Assembly (NCBI GenBank): GCA_033002965.1
Contig: JAURVB010012375.1
Coordinates: 1-64,000 of the forward strand
From: Piper betle
Taxonomy: Eukaryota > Streptophyta > Magnoliopsida > Piperales > Piperaceae
Direction of reading: 5' to 3'
Length of the DNA stretch: 64,000 nt
The notes below the pieces were generated by a model. The model made no database searches. It saw nothing but the letters and a program-made list of their open reading frames with translations, and was not told the origin of the DNA. Position 1 is the stretch's first letter. Every line of letters starts with the position of its first letter. Below are positions 1 to 11,626 of this stretch, piece after piece. The translations under genes and the position numbers were made by a program.

Positions 1-458
1 ACCTCAATCACCTCCAAACCCACCCATTCCCCCATCTTCCCCACATAAAAGATAATCCGCTGAATTAGCACAGAATAGACTTCTATCTCATAAAAAGGGC
101 CAAAAATTCACTTCCATCCAAGCACTAAGAACACAAGTACACACTTTTCTACAACACAGCCAACATAGCAGCCAAACCATAAAAAATAATCTCACATACG
201 CTTCCATCCCAGCTCCAAAACCTTCTCTCCCCAACCATACTACTGCATGCACTCAATTAGCGGCATACCAACCAATCCATTTCACTTCCATCCCACCCCA
301 ACCCTCATCCCAAGATCTCACCTTTCCACACAAAAACCAGCAAGATAACAACGAAGCCACCAAACATTCCACCAACTCCCAAACTTCCTCCCGACCCACA
401 ACAAAAATCAACAACAACAACAACAAAGAAGAAAAGAAAAAGGCATAAAAATCCTGAC
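1..458 (-). other. Part of intron 1 of the SPPL gene
   Basis: Non-coding sequence between the splice donor of the SPPL first exon (GT at 458-457, read GTCAGG on the minus strand) and the window edge. The open frame on the minus strand here only reads through into T-rich intron sequence and has no family resemblance. No acceptor or second exon is recognised, so exon 2 should lie beyond position 1. Confidence 0.55.
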
Positions 459-602
459 CAGAACAAAGACGTTCTCGCACCCAGGCTGCTTGGGCGCTAG
501 CTCGTCGTCATGGGCGATGTCTCCGGCAAGCACCCGGCCGGGAGCAGCCGCCAGGCACAGCACCACAGCCGCCAAAGCCAGCCGCAATCGATCCAATTCC
601 AT
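459..602 (-). CDS. Signal peptide peptidase-like (SPPL) intramembrane protease, first coding exon only
   Basis: SPPL proteins are intramembrane aspartyl proteases (GxGD type) of endomembranes; plant SPPL members of this kind start with a signal peptide and a lumenal PA domain. Seen here: ATG at 602-600, 48 codons, a hydrophobic signal peptide (residues about 6-26, predicted cleavage before GDIAHDD), then the acidic GDIAHDDELAPK stretch and PGCENVFVL, which match the start of the PA domain in plant SPPL2/4-type proteins (family form: PGC-x-N-x-FVLVKVQ). The exon ends in phase 0 at a GT donor (458-457), just where the conserved VKVQ would follow. The catalytic YD and GxGD motifs lie off the left edge and cannot be checked. 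Assignment rests on about 20 conserved residues. It could be another PA-domain secreted protein, but the motif order favours SPPL. Confidence 0.65.
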
Positions 603-1342
603 GGCGAGCTACAACAGTTGCATCAACGCAGCAAGAACCACAACATCATCTCCCAAAATCGACAGAGAACAATCGAAAAACACCAAAAAGGAAGCAACTT
701 TCTTCTATTTTTTTTGCCTTTTCGGAAGGTTTTGGGAGATTTTTGTTGAAAGTTGGGAGAATTTTGGGAATCTGGTTCTTCCACAGCGAGTGCCGAGTAG
801 CAGGAGGGGATGATTTTGACAGGGAGGATTTTGTGTACGCCCATTTTTGGTGCGCCCCAAGTGGAGACAATTTATTAGTATTTATTTTTAGCTGGGTTAA
901 TAATTAATTTTTTTAAGTAAAAAATTAGTATAAGCGCCATAGGTTAAGCTCATCAAGTGCTCCCTCCAGTCACTGGTTTTTCCAGGATCTCACTGTTTTG
1001 TCTTAGTTTCTTTCACTGTGGGTGTTAGTTATTGTTGGTTACTTGAGAGATGTTAGATTGGGGTATTGACAGCCCACATAGAGCTGTTTGGTTGAGGTTT
1101 GCCAAAGCTGCCCTTGGTTCGTTTGATTGGTGCATGCATCTGCTTCCTCAGGGGTCGATCTTCTGGTAAGCTGTTTGGTGGGGGTTCTTGTGTGATAGTT
1201 ACACTTTCTGCAGTTATACGTTGTTTGGCATTTTGGGATCTCGGCAATTGATTGTCCATATGCCTTACCTTCGGTGGGTTGCCGACATAGCTCTGATGCT
1301 TTGTTTTAATCCGTCTCCTTTACCTTCCTCTTCCTCTTAGCT
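603..1342. other. 5' flank of the SPPL gene and untranslated leader of the LINE
   Basis: On the minus strand, 603 to about 870 is the probable 5' leader and promoter of the SPPL gene; no clear TATA box was found. From about 960 to 1342 the plus strand is T- and G-rich, stop-filled sequence that runs into the LINE endonuclease start. It may be the spacer before LINE ORF2, but I cannot prove that. Confidence 0.35.
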
Positions 1343-1761
1343 ATGCTTAAAATTATCTCTTGGAATTGGAGAAGAGGCTGCCGAAACTTTCTGCAGCATG
1401 ACTTGAGTAGATTGGTCCAGACTTCACAGCCTGATCTCTTTTTCATTGCGGGAACTCGACTGCACGGTGATATCACTCCAACTCTTGCCAATTCTTGGCC
1501 TGAATTTTCTTTCATTCAATTCTTAGCACCGGAAAGTCCGGAGGACTTGTTTTGCGATCAAATCTCGCATAGCCTATTACTGTCTTTGGGAAAATCTAGT
1601 AGAATTATTTGGGGCACGTCTCCTTCCTTGCTGCCCCTTCCCGTTTTATCTTGGCTGCTGCTTGCAAAAGGAACCTCACAGGGATAATAAACATGTTTTT
1701 CTCTCGGGTCCCTAGCTGGTATTTGGTGACCTGAATATTGTTCTTAACCAATTGGAAAATG
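1343..1761 (+). mobile_element. LINE (L1-like) ORF2 segment 1: apurinic endonuclease remnant
   Basis: L1-type ORF2 starts with an AP-like endonuclease that nicks target DNA. The frame opening at 1343 reads LKIISWNWRRGCRNF, then SQPDLFFIAGTRLHG, the usual opening of plant LINE ORF2 (K-I-I-S-W-N-C-R-G, then PD-x-x-F-L-x-E-T). Frames drift downstream, but VFGDLNIVLNQLEN at about 1713-1760 matches the conserved GDFNEIL region. The sequence stops abruptly at 1761, where an LTR begins, and resumes at 8225 and 11627. Multiple stops and shifts make it a dead copy. Confidence 0.7.
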
Positions 1762-4073
1762 TGTAACACCTTGATTTAAGGGCTAGAACAAACTGAATTG
1801 AACTAATAAATTTTAGAATATAAATTTATAATTCATTAAAGTGGAGAATCAATATAAAAGAACTAACACTCATAGGTGTGAAGGAATCTAACGGGCAGGC
1901 AATATTATAATGCATACAAGATACCTATGATTGAAATCATATAAATATGATATCCTATATTAGTCGAATTTATAAAGGAAATTAAATTTTGAGGAAATCC
2001 AATAGAGTCTTCTTACATGTAAATAAGATGATAAAGAATTACATAACCTATATAATTATCATTCAATTGTAGAAGAGTCTAACGAACATTTCATAAGATC
2101 ATTTAACATCTATAGAAATATTCTCAATGTGTTACACCACACTTCCAAATCATTTTCATCATTTTAGCATAGATTGCACATCCATCAAGCTGTGAGCTTA
2201 CCATGTTTTCACATGGGCTCTTCTCTTATAATTACAATAATCACATAAGCTCTCCAACTCATGTTCTTTTGTCGTTCAGTGTACTTACACAAGTAGCATT
2301 GTTTCGTGTACCTAAATATTTATTTACCATCAATTCGAGGACTTTGAAGCTTGAAGTAACTTAACTTCTCACGATATATTAGACTTGTGTACCACAGAAT
2401 ATTTTGCCGGCTAAAGAAGGGAAATACAATTAGGTACAGAAAAGTTTGCAAGCAGTCATAGTATTATATCATGAGACACAAGCCGTGTAAAATCCAACTT
2501 CGGGTTAAGGTTTTACCCGCTTGTATTTTGACTGGTTCGGGCCAGTTTGAGTCAGTTTGAGCGAGCTCGAGCTAGACTAGTTTTCAGATTATGATATGGG
2601 CCTAGATGGCCGTATAAGCATGTTATGGTGGCTGAGTATCCCTGGCATGCAGATAATAACATGAGATAGGCTACAGCAGAGCATGAATTATCATTGTGTA
2701 CACAAGGTATACATATGATTTTTATGGGTTAGCCAGGGTTGTAGGCCTAAATTTAGGTCGTTGCAGCGTTTAGTATCCATTTGAATTGTCAAGGTATCTC
2801 ATTTACATGCATCATAGGGATTTCAGATCATCGGATTATGCCCCATGTAAGCCTAGCTTGATTGAGTTGAGGATTCGAAGCCCATTTAGCCTTCTTCCCT
2901 CTATTCCTACCTATAGAGTCACTTTTAGGACTCGAGCTAATTTTGACTTTGGACGGTTTTGATTTAAGCTTTCCGTCCACATGTATATTGTATATACCAT
3001 AGGTAGGCCCTACTAGGTCACAAGTTATCGGACATTTAGATCATGCCATGTAGCAGAGATTTAAACCGTCCACGCCAGCCCTAGCTTCCACCTAGTTATC
3101 TTTCAGAGATTTTTCATGATTTTCAAAGTTTTACACCTTAGCACCACCGCCACTTCGGTTCCCCGCCTGCGAGTCTCTGGCTTGCCCCTGGCTGCTAGAC
3201 CAACACCACTAGGACCACCTCATAGCTGGCTTTCCATTCGTACCACTCACAACCACCGGCGCCACTGCAGTCGACACCGGGGGACAGAGCTTTTGCTAGC
3301 CAGTTTCCGCCGCTGCCCCACCCGTTTGAGCCATTTTTGACGCCGGCGAGCCACCTCCAGCCGATCCGATCACCCAGATAGGTTCATCTTGTCGAGACCA
3401 TCATTTTGAGACCACCCATGATCATCGTCGTGACCGCGATCGCCACCAGTGACGCCGATGCACCGGTGGCAATTTTGTCCTCTTTTCGGCCATTTCAAGC
3501 CACCCACCGGTCGGACTCTGCCGATTGCGACTACCATTGTGTTCCTCGTCACATGGGCCCTCCATCCTGACTAGTGGCGACCTCATTCGTGTCACCGATA
3601 GCATTTTCCGGCTATGGGCTCTGGTTGCCCTGTTCGACCCGTTTATCCGTATTCACGTCTGCCTTGGGGTGCCTAAGTCCATCGGTCCGAGCTCGTGTCT
3701 AAGTCTGTGTCCATCAGTCTAGACCAACCCAGCCGACCTAGCCCAGTATTTTATTTAACCCAAACCAAATTGACTCGGCCCAACTCGATTCAGTTCAATT
3801 AATTGACCATGTTCTGTCATTTTTGGAACGTTTGCGTCCGTTTTTGTACTCTTTTGGTAATTTGAAAACCCCTATATTAGTTTAGATGCATATACATATA
3901 ATTTAGCATGTTTGGGTGTTATAATTATGTTTCTTTATTTATTATTTTATTTATTATTACTCATTTCTTATTATTCATGTATTTATTGATTATAATCCAT
4001 GTTTATATGATTACTTATTATTATTAATGATATATTTACTTATTAATATTAGTCTTATTTATGTTTACTAAAT

Positions 4074-4075
<2 letters not shown>

Positions 4076-4118
<43 letters not shown>

Positions 4119-4150
4119 GTATATATGTGTGTGTGTGTGTGTGTGTGTCT
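4076..4150. repeat. (TA)n(TG)n microsatellite
   Basis: About 35 bp of TA dinucleotides followed by mixed TATG and about 20 bp of TG, within the solo LTR. The surrounding 3900-4550 is a long A/T tract rich in TTAT and ATTT repeats. Confidence 0.9.
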
Positions 4151-5452
4151 GTTCGTGTGTATGTTATTATTTATTTGTATTTAATTATGTATTCTTGTAT
4201 TATATAAGTATGATATTATTATTATTCATGATTAATGAGTATTATTTATTTATTTATTTATTTACTGAATTATTATTTAATTAATTATTTAATTACTTAA
4301 TTATTTATATGTTTTCTAACACAAGTATGTATAATATTTACCCTTGTTTAGCCATGTATTTATATAGTATATGTTATTATTATTTTATGATTAGAGTATT
4401 GATTGTTTTCGTGTATTTATTAATTATCTATTTATTCATAAGTGTATGTATTTGTTTATTTATTATTTTTATTAGTTATTTTCTTTTATTATGTCTCCAT
4501 TTGCGTCTGTATATTTAGTTATAGGTTTATTTAGTAGATTTCTTTATTAGGATGTACTGATCATATGAGCATACTCCACGAGCATGCATCATATAGAGAT
4601 GTCAGTATTTTACTTAGCAGTGAGCTTTGATGTAGGTTTTGGAGTCTAAGCTCGCCATAGAGGAGACGTTGCTTGGAGCTTAGACCACAGGTCCATTAGG
4701 ACTCTTCTCATTTTTTATCGCTATACTCTATTGCTGATTTGATTTCCATATCACATGACATATTAAGTAGTTGTTTATCTGATCCTACTTAACACGTGTC
4801 ATTTAGATGTATTTTAAATCTGGGATTAATAACCCTCGAGGATGAGACCCCTCGAGTCTGATTTCGAAAACAAGATCTACCACAAGTTACCTTCGGGTCT
4901 ATTATATAAATCCCTTCTCAGGCCTATATACGATTTTCTCGAGTTTTCCAGTGAGATGTGAGACAGGGGAAAACTGACTACCGCATCTTAAGAGAGGGTG
5001 CAGGTTAGTCAAAGCAGGCTCTGGATTTGGTGAGCGCTCTGTTCCATTCCTTAGGGATCTTGACAACTCACCTTTGAGTTCTTCGAACCGGAGAAGTGTG
5101 GAGGTTTACGGGTACTGCAATGCAGCATATATTTACACTTGTAGTTTCAAACGGTACCGAAAGGCGCATCCCTAAGAATACTAGGCCTCAAGGCTAGGAG
5201 TGATATGGAGGATGTAGAGAGCTAAAAGAAAAGAAAGTGATGTTCTTGTGCAAGGGATAGTTTTTAAAGTTGATGAAGCATGAGATGAGATGAAAGGGAA
5301 CACTCTCACGCGAGGTCGAAAGCTCCTATTTAACTCCCTTATGAGAGATTCTATAAAGGAGTATATAAATGTTTTACTTAATATGAGGGTCTACTCTCCT
5401 GTGCCAGTTTGACTATTAATTATTTTTGGACCAGTACCACACGTTACTTGAC

Positions 5453-5457
<5 letters not shown>

Positions 5458-5495
<38 letters not shown>
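5458..5495. repeat. (TA)n microsatellite
   Basis: A run of 19 TA units in the 3' part of the solo LTR. The equivalent site in the sister LTR at about 19140 has only a short ATATAATATATG, so the run expanded in this copy. Confidence 0.9.
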
Positions 5496-5497
<2 letters not shown>

Positions 5498-7651
5498 TTT
5501 CATAATTCTGAGTCAACTTGGGTGAGAGGACAGACAAACGCTACACACTTAAGCTCATAGCAATTATTTTCTTTACGTTTTTACTTATATTTGATGTATT
5601 TTTTACACGTATTTAACGATGTATTCCATTCTCTTGATGCCAAACGGGTTGTTTTGATCTATATTATTGATCGAGTCCTATAGACTAGCTGCTTTAGACA
5701 TGACTTGACTTGATCACGACATTTTTATTCCAATTATTAGGTGAACCGAAATCAGGGTGTCACAAGCCGTCATGGGTCACAACACAAGTCTTAAGGTTAG
5801 ATGGCCACATCATCACCACATAATCCATAATCTAGAGTCATCAATACAAATAAGTTTGATACATATCAAGCAAATGACAAAGTCCCCAATGGACATAACA
5901 CACAGCCACAAGCTCACAACACAAAATGTTGGCCCAGCATGTCCTCGTGATCTGCAGAGGTACACTGGCCAACACCAAGCCTATTCGCTAACATAATATA
6001 AGAAAACGTGTCAACAATGGGTATCGTTGTATCCCAAATAACTAATAGGGAAAAATCTCAATACTGGCAGATGAATAAAATATTTATCCATGAGAAATTG
6101 AAAAGAAACAGCAACTCCTTTATTGCACATTGATCATAAGCAAGTGACCAATAAGGCCTAATCATAATCGCTGATAATCCATACACATGGACTGAATAAT
6201 AGCTCACGATAGCATTTAGGTAATATGACCAATAATGCTTAGCTGATAATCACTGCAACACTGCGTAGCCGAACATACTTGATAGAGCCAACATGCCGAA
6301 AGTGCTAAAAAGTACACTTCATGTAGTCTAATAATCTCATATGATATATATATATAAGTCCTTGACTCGAGCATCACAGGTGGGTACTAACCAATCCCCT
6401 CAGTGACATCATGCATCCCATCCATCTTGCGTATAAGTCAAAATTTGACAACATAATATGTATATCAGGTCTATGCATGGACATGTCATGTAGTGTTAAA
6501 GTGTGACTTTGAACTGGATTTTATAATCTTTCGAAAACTCATTAAATGATCTAATCCTTGAGGTTTTATTAATCCGGAAGATCAGTTAATTAACCCGTAG
6601 GTAATGGGATCCAATAAAATGTCATTAACTACATTCTATAATATAAATCAAATCATATGAGTCAAGCATAAGAGAGTCCTAACGGGACTTAAGAAGAGCT
6701 CCTCATCCTTCCACAGCAAGCCCAACTCCAAACGGCCTAGTGATGTGAACATCTACATACTCTTATATGATGAATGCGTGTAATGCATGAATAATCCTAG
6801 ATGTAACAAGGATGCATGACATGCAACAGGAATTTAAATAAACACACTCGTCTGATATGATCTGATAACTGATGATCGTGCTACCACGTGAAATCTAATA
6901 TCATGCAATAAAACAAACAGATTAATAAACTATATACTGAAATCATAAGTGTGATGTTGGTTTATTAGGAACATCATCTCGGCTTAAACCCACACAATTG
7001 AGATATCACAAGATGTCGGCGTGTCCAGGGATCTAGACACCTAAAGTTGAGATATCCTAATATACTAAACAGTTATGCAGTATTTGAATAATTATTAAAA
7101 TAACCTGATCTGGTTGGTAAATTAGTTGTTAACCCAATGGTTAAATTGTTGAGGCGAATTGAAATTTGAAACTTGGCTCGTGTGGAGCGAGTTAAGATGT
7201 CTTAGTCACCCAACCCAACTGTGGAAATGCTGATTTTTATTAATTAAATCTTTTATCATTTAAAAATTAATTAATTTCATTGTAAAATTAATAAGGCCCT
7301 ATAGTTGGTTCATTTTAAAATTAAACACCCATAAAATTATTATTCGTTGCTTGTTAATTAATTAGTAATTCGTATGTGATCCAAGCGACTCGGGAGTGAC
7401 CCAAATTTTAGAAAGATCACATTTTTTTATTGTTATAATATTGATTAGGTGATTAAGGAAGCCATTTACCACGCACAATACACAATCCAAACAGCAATAA
7501 AAATGTAAATTTTATATAAAAATTAAAATTTTATAACAATCTAACATGCAAAACAAATCAAATAATATAACAAAATGATCAAAATGATATTATGTATATG
7601 ATTCTATCAAGATGTATATAAACAATGTAAAATATGCAAAACATGCAAAAC

Positions 7652-7798
7652 AACAAAGGAAAAGGGGGGGAAAGATGACAAAGAGAAGGGGAAAGAGGGG
7701 GAAAGCGGGAGAAGAAAGGAGGATAAGAAGAGGAGAAAAGAGAGGGGAAGAGGTGGAGAAGGGTGGCCAAGAGAAGAGGGAGAAGGGGAGAATTGTGG
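7652..7798 (+). repeat. Purine-only tract (GA-rich)
   Basis: About 145 bp almost wholly of A and G on the plus strand, with many GGAGAA and GGGGAAAG words. It falls where the other LTRs carry their GC-rich block, so it is probably a skewed form of that block in the minus-strand LTR. The open frames across it are compositional. Confidence 0.75.
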
Positions 7799-8224
7799 TG
7801 GCTAGGGTTTTAGCTTAAAAAATAACTCTATGCACGAGTGCCATGACCCTCACTAATGAGCGTCGGCACACCACACATATGCCATGACTGCAAGATAGTG
7901 AGAAAAGAGGGAAATTGGGGGGAAAGCTGGAGCTAACCAAGGAAGGCTACTAGGGCTTGACTAGGGCAAGAGGGTATGTCGAGATGCATGCGACACGACT
8001 CTAATGCAACAAAACATCTAGAAAAATAACAAATCCACGACTTGGCAATTAGGGCCGACCATATAAAATTCAACGGTAGACATGCCCAATGCCTAAGTTT
8101 AATACAACACACAAGGATCAACTTAGTGCCAACACAATCGAACCGGACAAGCCAAATGCTAACTGAGCGGAACGAAAGCCCAAACTGGTAGTAAAATCGC
8201 CAAACCGGTGGGTTGGGTTTTACA

Positions 8225-8294
8225 AGGTGGGTGGATGTTGGGACTCCCTAGGCAGCATACGATTAAACAAATATAGAAGTCTCTTGGCCTATAG
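8225..8294 (+). mobile_element. LINE ORF2 segment 2 (70-bp island between two LTRs)
   Basis: A short island between the end of one solo LTR (8224) and the start of the next (8295). Its coding sense IKQI...KSLGL fits the variable linker of LINE ORF2 just before RDLVFSRSQYSWW, which resumes at 11627. It is assigned to the LINE by continuity; its own similarity is too short to prove it. Confidence 0.5.
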
Positions 8295-9933
8295 TGTGAA
8301 ACTTATGACTCAAGCCAAAGTTTTACATTAGTGAACCAGTCGGTTCGAGTCGAGTCAATTTCATCACATGTGTGCTAAGCCAAAACCGATCGTGTGTTAT
8401 AAGTGATGAGGGTCAAATGTGCCCGAGTATATAATAATAACTTCAAAAAAATGATAAGAAATGAGTTATCAGAGTATATGACAGTATGCCAATTATTTTT
8501 TGTATTTGATCATAAAATTATTTTTAGGCCGAATAACGCATTAGGACACTTTTGATAGCAGTTTAGGTGGGTTATTAGTTATATAACATGTCATTTTGAT
8601 GTTATTGATTGTATTATATTTTATGGTATTTTTCCATATTTTTTGGATTTTTTAGAATTTATTAGGAATTAGTTATTATTTTTTACTCGAGCCGGAGTCA
8701 AGTTAACTTTTAATTACAAAATTGACCCCAAGTTTCCTCCTCTCACTTGATCACCGCCCCCTATGCTGCCTCAGGCCGCTGCACCCCTGACCTCTACCGG
8801 ACCATCGCCGAGCCATCCCTCACCATCCCGGCCATTGCCCGGCCTCCACGCCGCTCCACCATCACCGTCCTATCGATCTAGGCGGCCCTTTCCCCCATCG
8901 TGCACCACTGCCACCGAGACAGGCCTAAGGTCTGATCAGGCAAGCCCCAACCAATCCAAGGCCGTAATAGACGACCGTCGTTGCCGCCGTCGCCCCCACC
9001 CTCACCGTGATCACATCGAGCTTTCCGAGTCGATGCCGACCCACAACGCCTACTACGCCACCTCACCGGCCAAAAACTGTTGAAAAATGCCAAAAATTGC
9101 TAGAATACACTGAAATTTTGCCCGAATTTGCCGAAAATTGTCCGATTTTTTCCCAATTACTTTTGCCAAACCTGATTGAATTTCGGAAGCCACACGGTGC
9201 CGAATTTGATTCTCGAGACGTGCAACGAAACCCTAATCATCGTCAATCACTAACGACTTGAGGTATAATTACCATCGACCTAATTATTTAAAATTGATAA
9301 TTATTAGTATAGCTTGTTAGGATTTGATTGATTAGCATGATGGAGTGCCTTGATTGTGAATAAAATGAATGTATGAATTGAATTGTATCTAATAAATGCT
9401 AATGATCTAATTAGGTAAATTAAGCATGAGTTGCTAAGTTATGTAATTTAGAAAATCATGATGTGAATATGACTAATTAGTGTCGGTTATGATATTGCCA
9501 AATGCACTAGTTAGGGAATTTTTTATATGATTGTCTAAAGTAATGACTAGGATTGTGAATGCTTGATATGAGTATGTAATTTAGGACGTGTGAATGCATC
9601 ATTCAGATTGTGGGCATTAGTTTTAAGATTTGATGTGTTGGTACGGAATAGGAACTCACCACCTAGGCATGTGGACACAATTGTAGCTTCTCCCAGGTCC
9701 ATTTTGGACTCGCTTCTGATTTGATCTTCTCTTCTATTGTGATTTGATTTGACAGGTAAGCGGACATGTCGAGTAGTGGATTTATCGTATCCCACTCCAC
9801 ATAGGTCATTTAATCATACGAATTTTTGGATTAATAACCCTCGAGGATGAGATCCCTAGAGTTTATTTTAAAGGCTTAGATCCAGATCATGATACCTTTG
9901 GGACTATTAATTATGATCCCTACCCAAACCTAT

Positions 9934-9954
9934 ATATATATATATATATATATA
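9934..9954 (+). promoter_or_regulatory. Probable LTR TATA box expanded into a TA run
   Basis: A run of about ten TA units immediately upstream of GTTTTCATAGTTTTCC and GAGATGTGAGACA. The same position in sister LTRs holds shorter runs (about 24714-24724, and on the minus strand about 47352-47364 and 57396-57407), so this is the likely core promoter with a variable repeat number. Inferred from position and conservation. Confidence 0.5.
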
Positions 9955-11003
9955 GTTTTCATAGTTTTCCGGTGAGATGTGAGACAAGGGGAAAGTCGTC
10001 TCGCATGTCCCATGAGCGGGTGCATGTGCCGGTCAAAGCGGGCTCTAGATTGGTGAGCTATTCATTCTATTCCCTAGGGATCCTGACAACTCTACATTTT
10101 AAGTTTCTCAAATCAGAAGAAGTGTGGAGGATTACAGGTACTGCAATGCCGCTCATGTCTAAACTTGTGGATTCAAAGGGTAATAAAGGCATCTACCTGA
10201 GAGTACTCAACCTCTGAGTTCAGGGCCAAGATTTATATAGAGGATGTAGAGTGTTTTAGTATAATGGATTTCCCGAGTTTAGGATAGTAGAAAAATGTGA
10301 GGCATACGACCAGTCAAAATGAGACGCTATTCAAATTGAGGCTTACAGCTCCTAATTAGCGTCCTTATGAATAATTCTAATGTAGAAGAATATATGATTG
10401 GTTTGATTTAACATTAGAGTCATCTCTCACGTATCAATTTGATTATTTAGTTATTTCTAGATCTGCAATACTCGTTACTGCCTTTTTCGTATTATATATG
10501 AAGGTGAGAACTTGAATGACTAAGCACTGTCAGGACCGCGGAGGAGCAGCGATATAACATGCACACATGTACCTGCCGAGAATGTGATGAATTGCTATGA
10601 ATATTTTTGTGTGGATAAATGATATAATGTTTGATTGCAGGAAATGTTGTGTGAAATTAATGATATGATATATGTGATGGTTAATATGCATAGAATTGAA
10701 CAGGATGAGGTAATGGGGATCAAGACCAAACTCAGAAAAAGAAGAATGATTATGATGCAAATTTTGTGTGAAAAATATCATGTTTTGGTAATGTTTTATG
10801 TTTTCATTGCTACATATATATATTGTTGGTTATTGGCAAACTGGTCCCTATTGCATTTTTAGGGGAGACTCTGTCAGTTTTATTTTTAAAATTGTTGCTT
10901 TCGAACATTTAATGGGTTTATTTTATTTTGAATATGAATTGCATATCATATCATTCATCTAGGACAACATTAGAGCCTAAACATCGCATCCACGTATTGA
11001 AGG

Positions 11004-11489
11004 TGTTCAATTTATCCCACATCAGTCGGAGAAGGTATTCATGTCTTGTGTATAGGATAATGGGAAAACCTTATTCATTGAGTTAACTTTTGGATTAAGA
11101 GAGACACATGACACCTATTGCAAGTCACTTTTGGGGGCCCAAAAGGCCCAATAGTGGTATCAGAGCCCAGGGATACCTAACAAGTGGTATCAGAGTGAGA
11201 TTACTATCTTGGGAGATGTGTTTGCCTACGCCGATTATCGAAGTTTCCTTCATGGGTTCCACTTTCCTATGGGTTCCACTTGATGATTAAAGGGAAGTTT
11301 GCCAGGTGGGTGCCATCTCATGAAAGAGATTGCCAAACGATGATTGTTTTGGGGACGCTCGATGTGTGAACGGGAGTTGTTGGGTTTATCCCACATCGGT
11401 CGTAAAAGGCATTGATATCTTATATATAGGCTAATGGGAAAGCCTTATTCCTTGAGTTAAGTCACTTTTGGGGCCCAAAGGGCCCAATA
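11004..11489 (+). mobile_element. TRIM (terminal-repeat retrotransposon in miniature), complete, GAAGG target duplication
   Basis: Two direct LTRs: 11004-11153 (TGTTCAATTTATCCCAC to GGCCCAATA) and 11378-11489 (TGTTGGGTTTATCCCAC to GGCCCAATA). Directly after the left LTR is TGGTATCAGAGCCC (11155-11168), a primer-binding site complementary to initiator methionine tRNA. A purine-rich GGGAG precedes the right LTR. Both sides carry GAAGG (10999-11003 and 11490-11494). Total length is 486 bp with no coding capacity, as expected of a TRIM. The left LTR is 38 bp longer because of an indel near TTTTGGATTAAGAGAGAC. It is nested in the solo LTR. Confidence 0.88.
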
Positions 11490-11626
11490 GAAGGTTTGCA
11501 TCATCATCTTGAAACACTGAGGGTAGATCCGAATTGGCTTGACCGAATTAAGTAGATTAGCAAACGGATCGGTCGCCGATAGCATTTCTGGTTCAATTTA
11601 CAAGTGAGACAAATTGGGGTGTTACA

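Larger units (their letters stand above)
2486..5764 (+). mobile_element. Solo LTR, Gypsy family 2, with perfect 5-bp target duplication
   Basis: Starts TGTAAAATCC and ends GGTGTCACA, flanked on both sides by AGCCG (2481-2485 and 5765-5769). Length is 3279 bp. It has a GC-rich block at 3130-3720 within AT-rich sequence, and a TATA-like CCTATATACG at about 4925 followed by GAGATGTGAGACAGGG, which is conserved in all LTRs here. There is no PBS, gag-pol or second LTR, so it arose by LTR-LTR recombination. Family 2 shares its termini and 3' half with family 1 (8295-11626 and others) but differs in its 5' third. Nested inside the minus-strand LTR 1762-8224, so younger than it. Confidence 0.85.
1762..8224 (-). 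mobile_element. Solo LTR of a Ty3/Gypsy element, minus strand, interrupted by a second solo LTR
   Basis: On the plus strand this begins TGTAACACC and ends GGGTTTTACA; read on the minus strand it is TGTAAAACCC...GGTGTTACA, the same ends as the other Gypsy LTRs in this window. Internal blocks at about 6560-6750 (TTATTAATCCGGAAGATC, GGGATCCAATAAAA, GAGAGTCCTAACGG) align with the minus-strand LTR at 46235-49187. Removing the nested LTR at 2486-5764 and its duplication leaves about 3.2 kb, the usual LTR size here. Flanks are AAATG and AGGTG, a decayed target duplication at best. It sits in the LINE between segments 1 and 2. No internal domain is present, so it is a solo LTR. Confidence 0.6.
8295..11626 (+). 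mobile_element. Solo LTR, Gypsy family 1, carrying a nested TRIM
   Basis: Starts TGTGAAACTTATGAC and ends GGGGTGTTACA. It shares with 23697-25906, 29528-30806 and the reverse complements of 46235-49187 and 56238-59097: the AT block ending ACTCGAGCC at 8650-8710; a GC-rich block (8755-9070); GAGGTATAATTACC (9258); a TATA run (9934-9954); GAGATGTGAGACA (9974); and the 3' end. Without the TRIM it is about 2.84 kb. No PBS or internal region follows, because LINE sequence resumes directly, so it is a solo LTR. The flanking pentamers (TATAG and TACGT) do not match well. Confidence 0.75.

Noticed and set aside
253..480. 75-codon minus-strand frame overlapping the SPPL exon
   Set aside because: Different frame, begins within the exon and runs into intron sequence; no protein features beyond a chance leucine run.
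5757..5996. 79-codon plus-strand frame after the solo LTR at 2486-5764
   Set aside because: Lies in the remaining part of a minus-strand LTR, no family resemblance, starts at the target duplication by chance.
8763..9083. Proline-, serine- and arginine-rich open frames in GC-rich blocks (also 3116-3722, 17408-18136, 21094-21546, 29957-30644, 33622-34252, 48106-48793, 58030-58440)
   Set aside because: They occur in several frames on both strands of the same LTR or DNA-element segment, have no domain, and are not conserved in frame between copies. They come from base composition.
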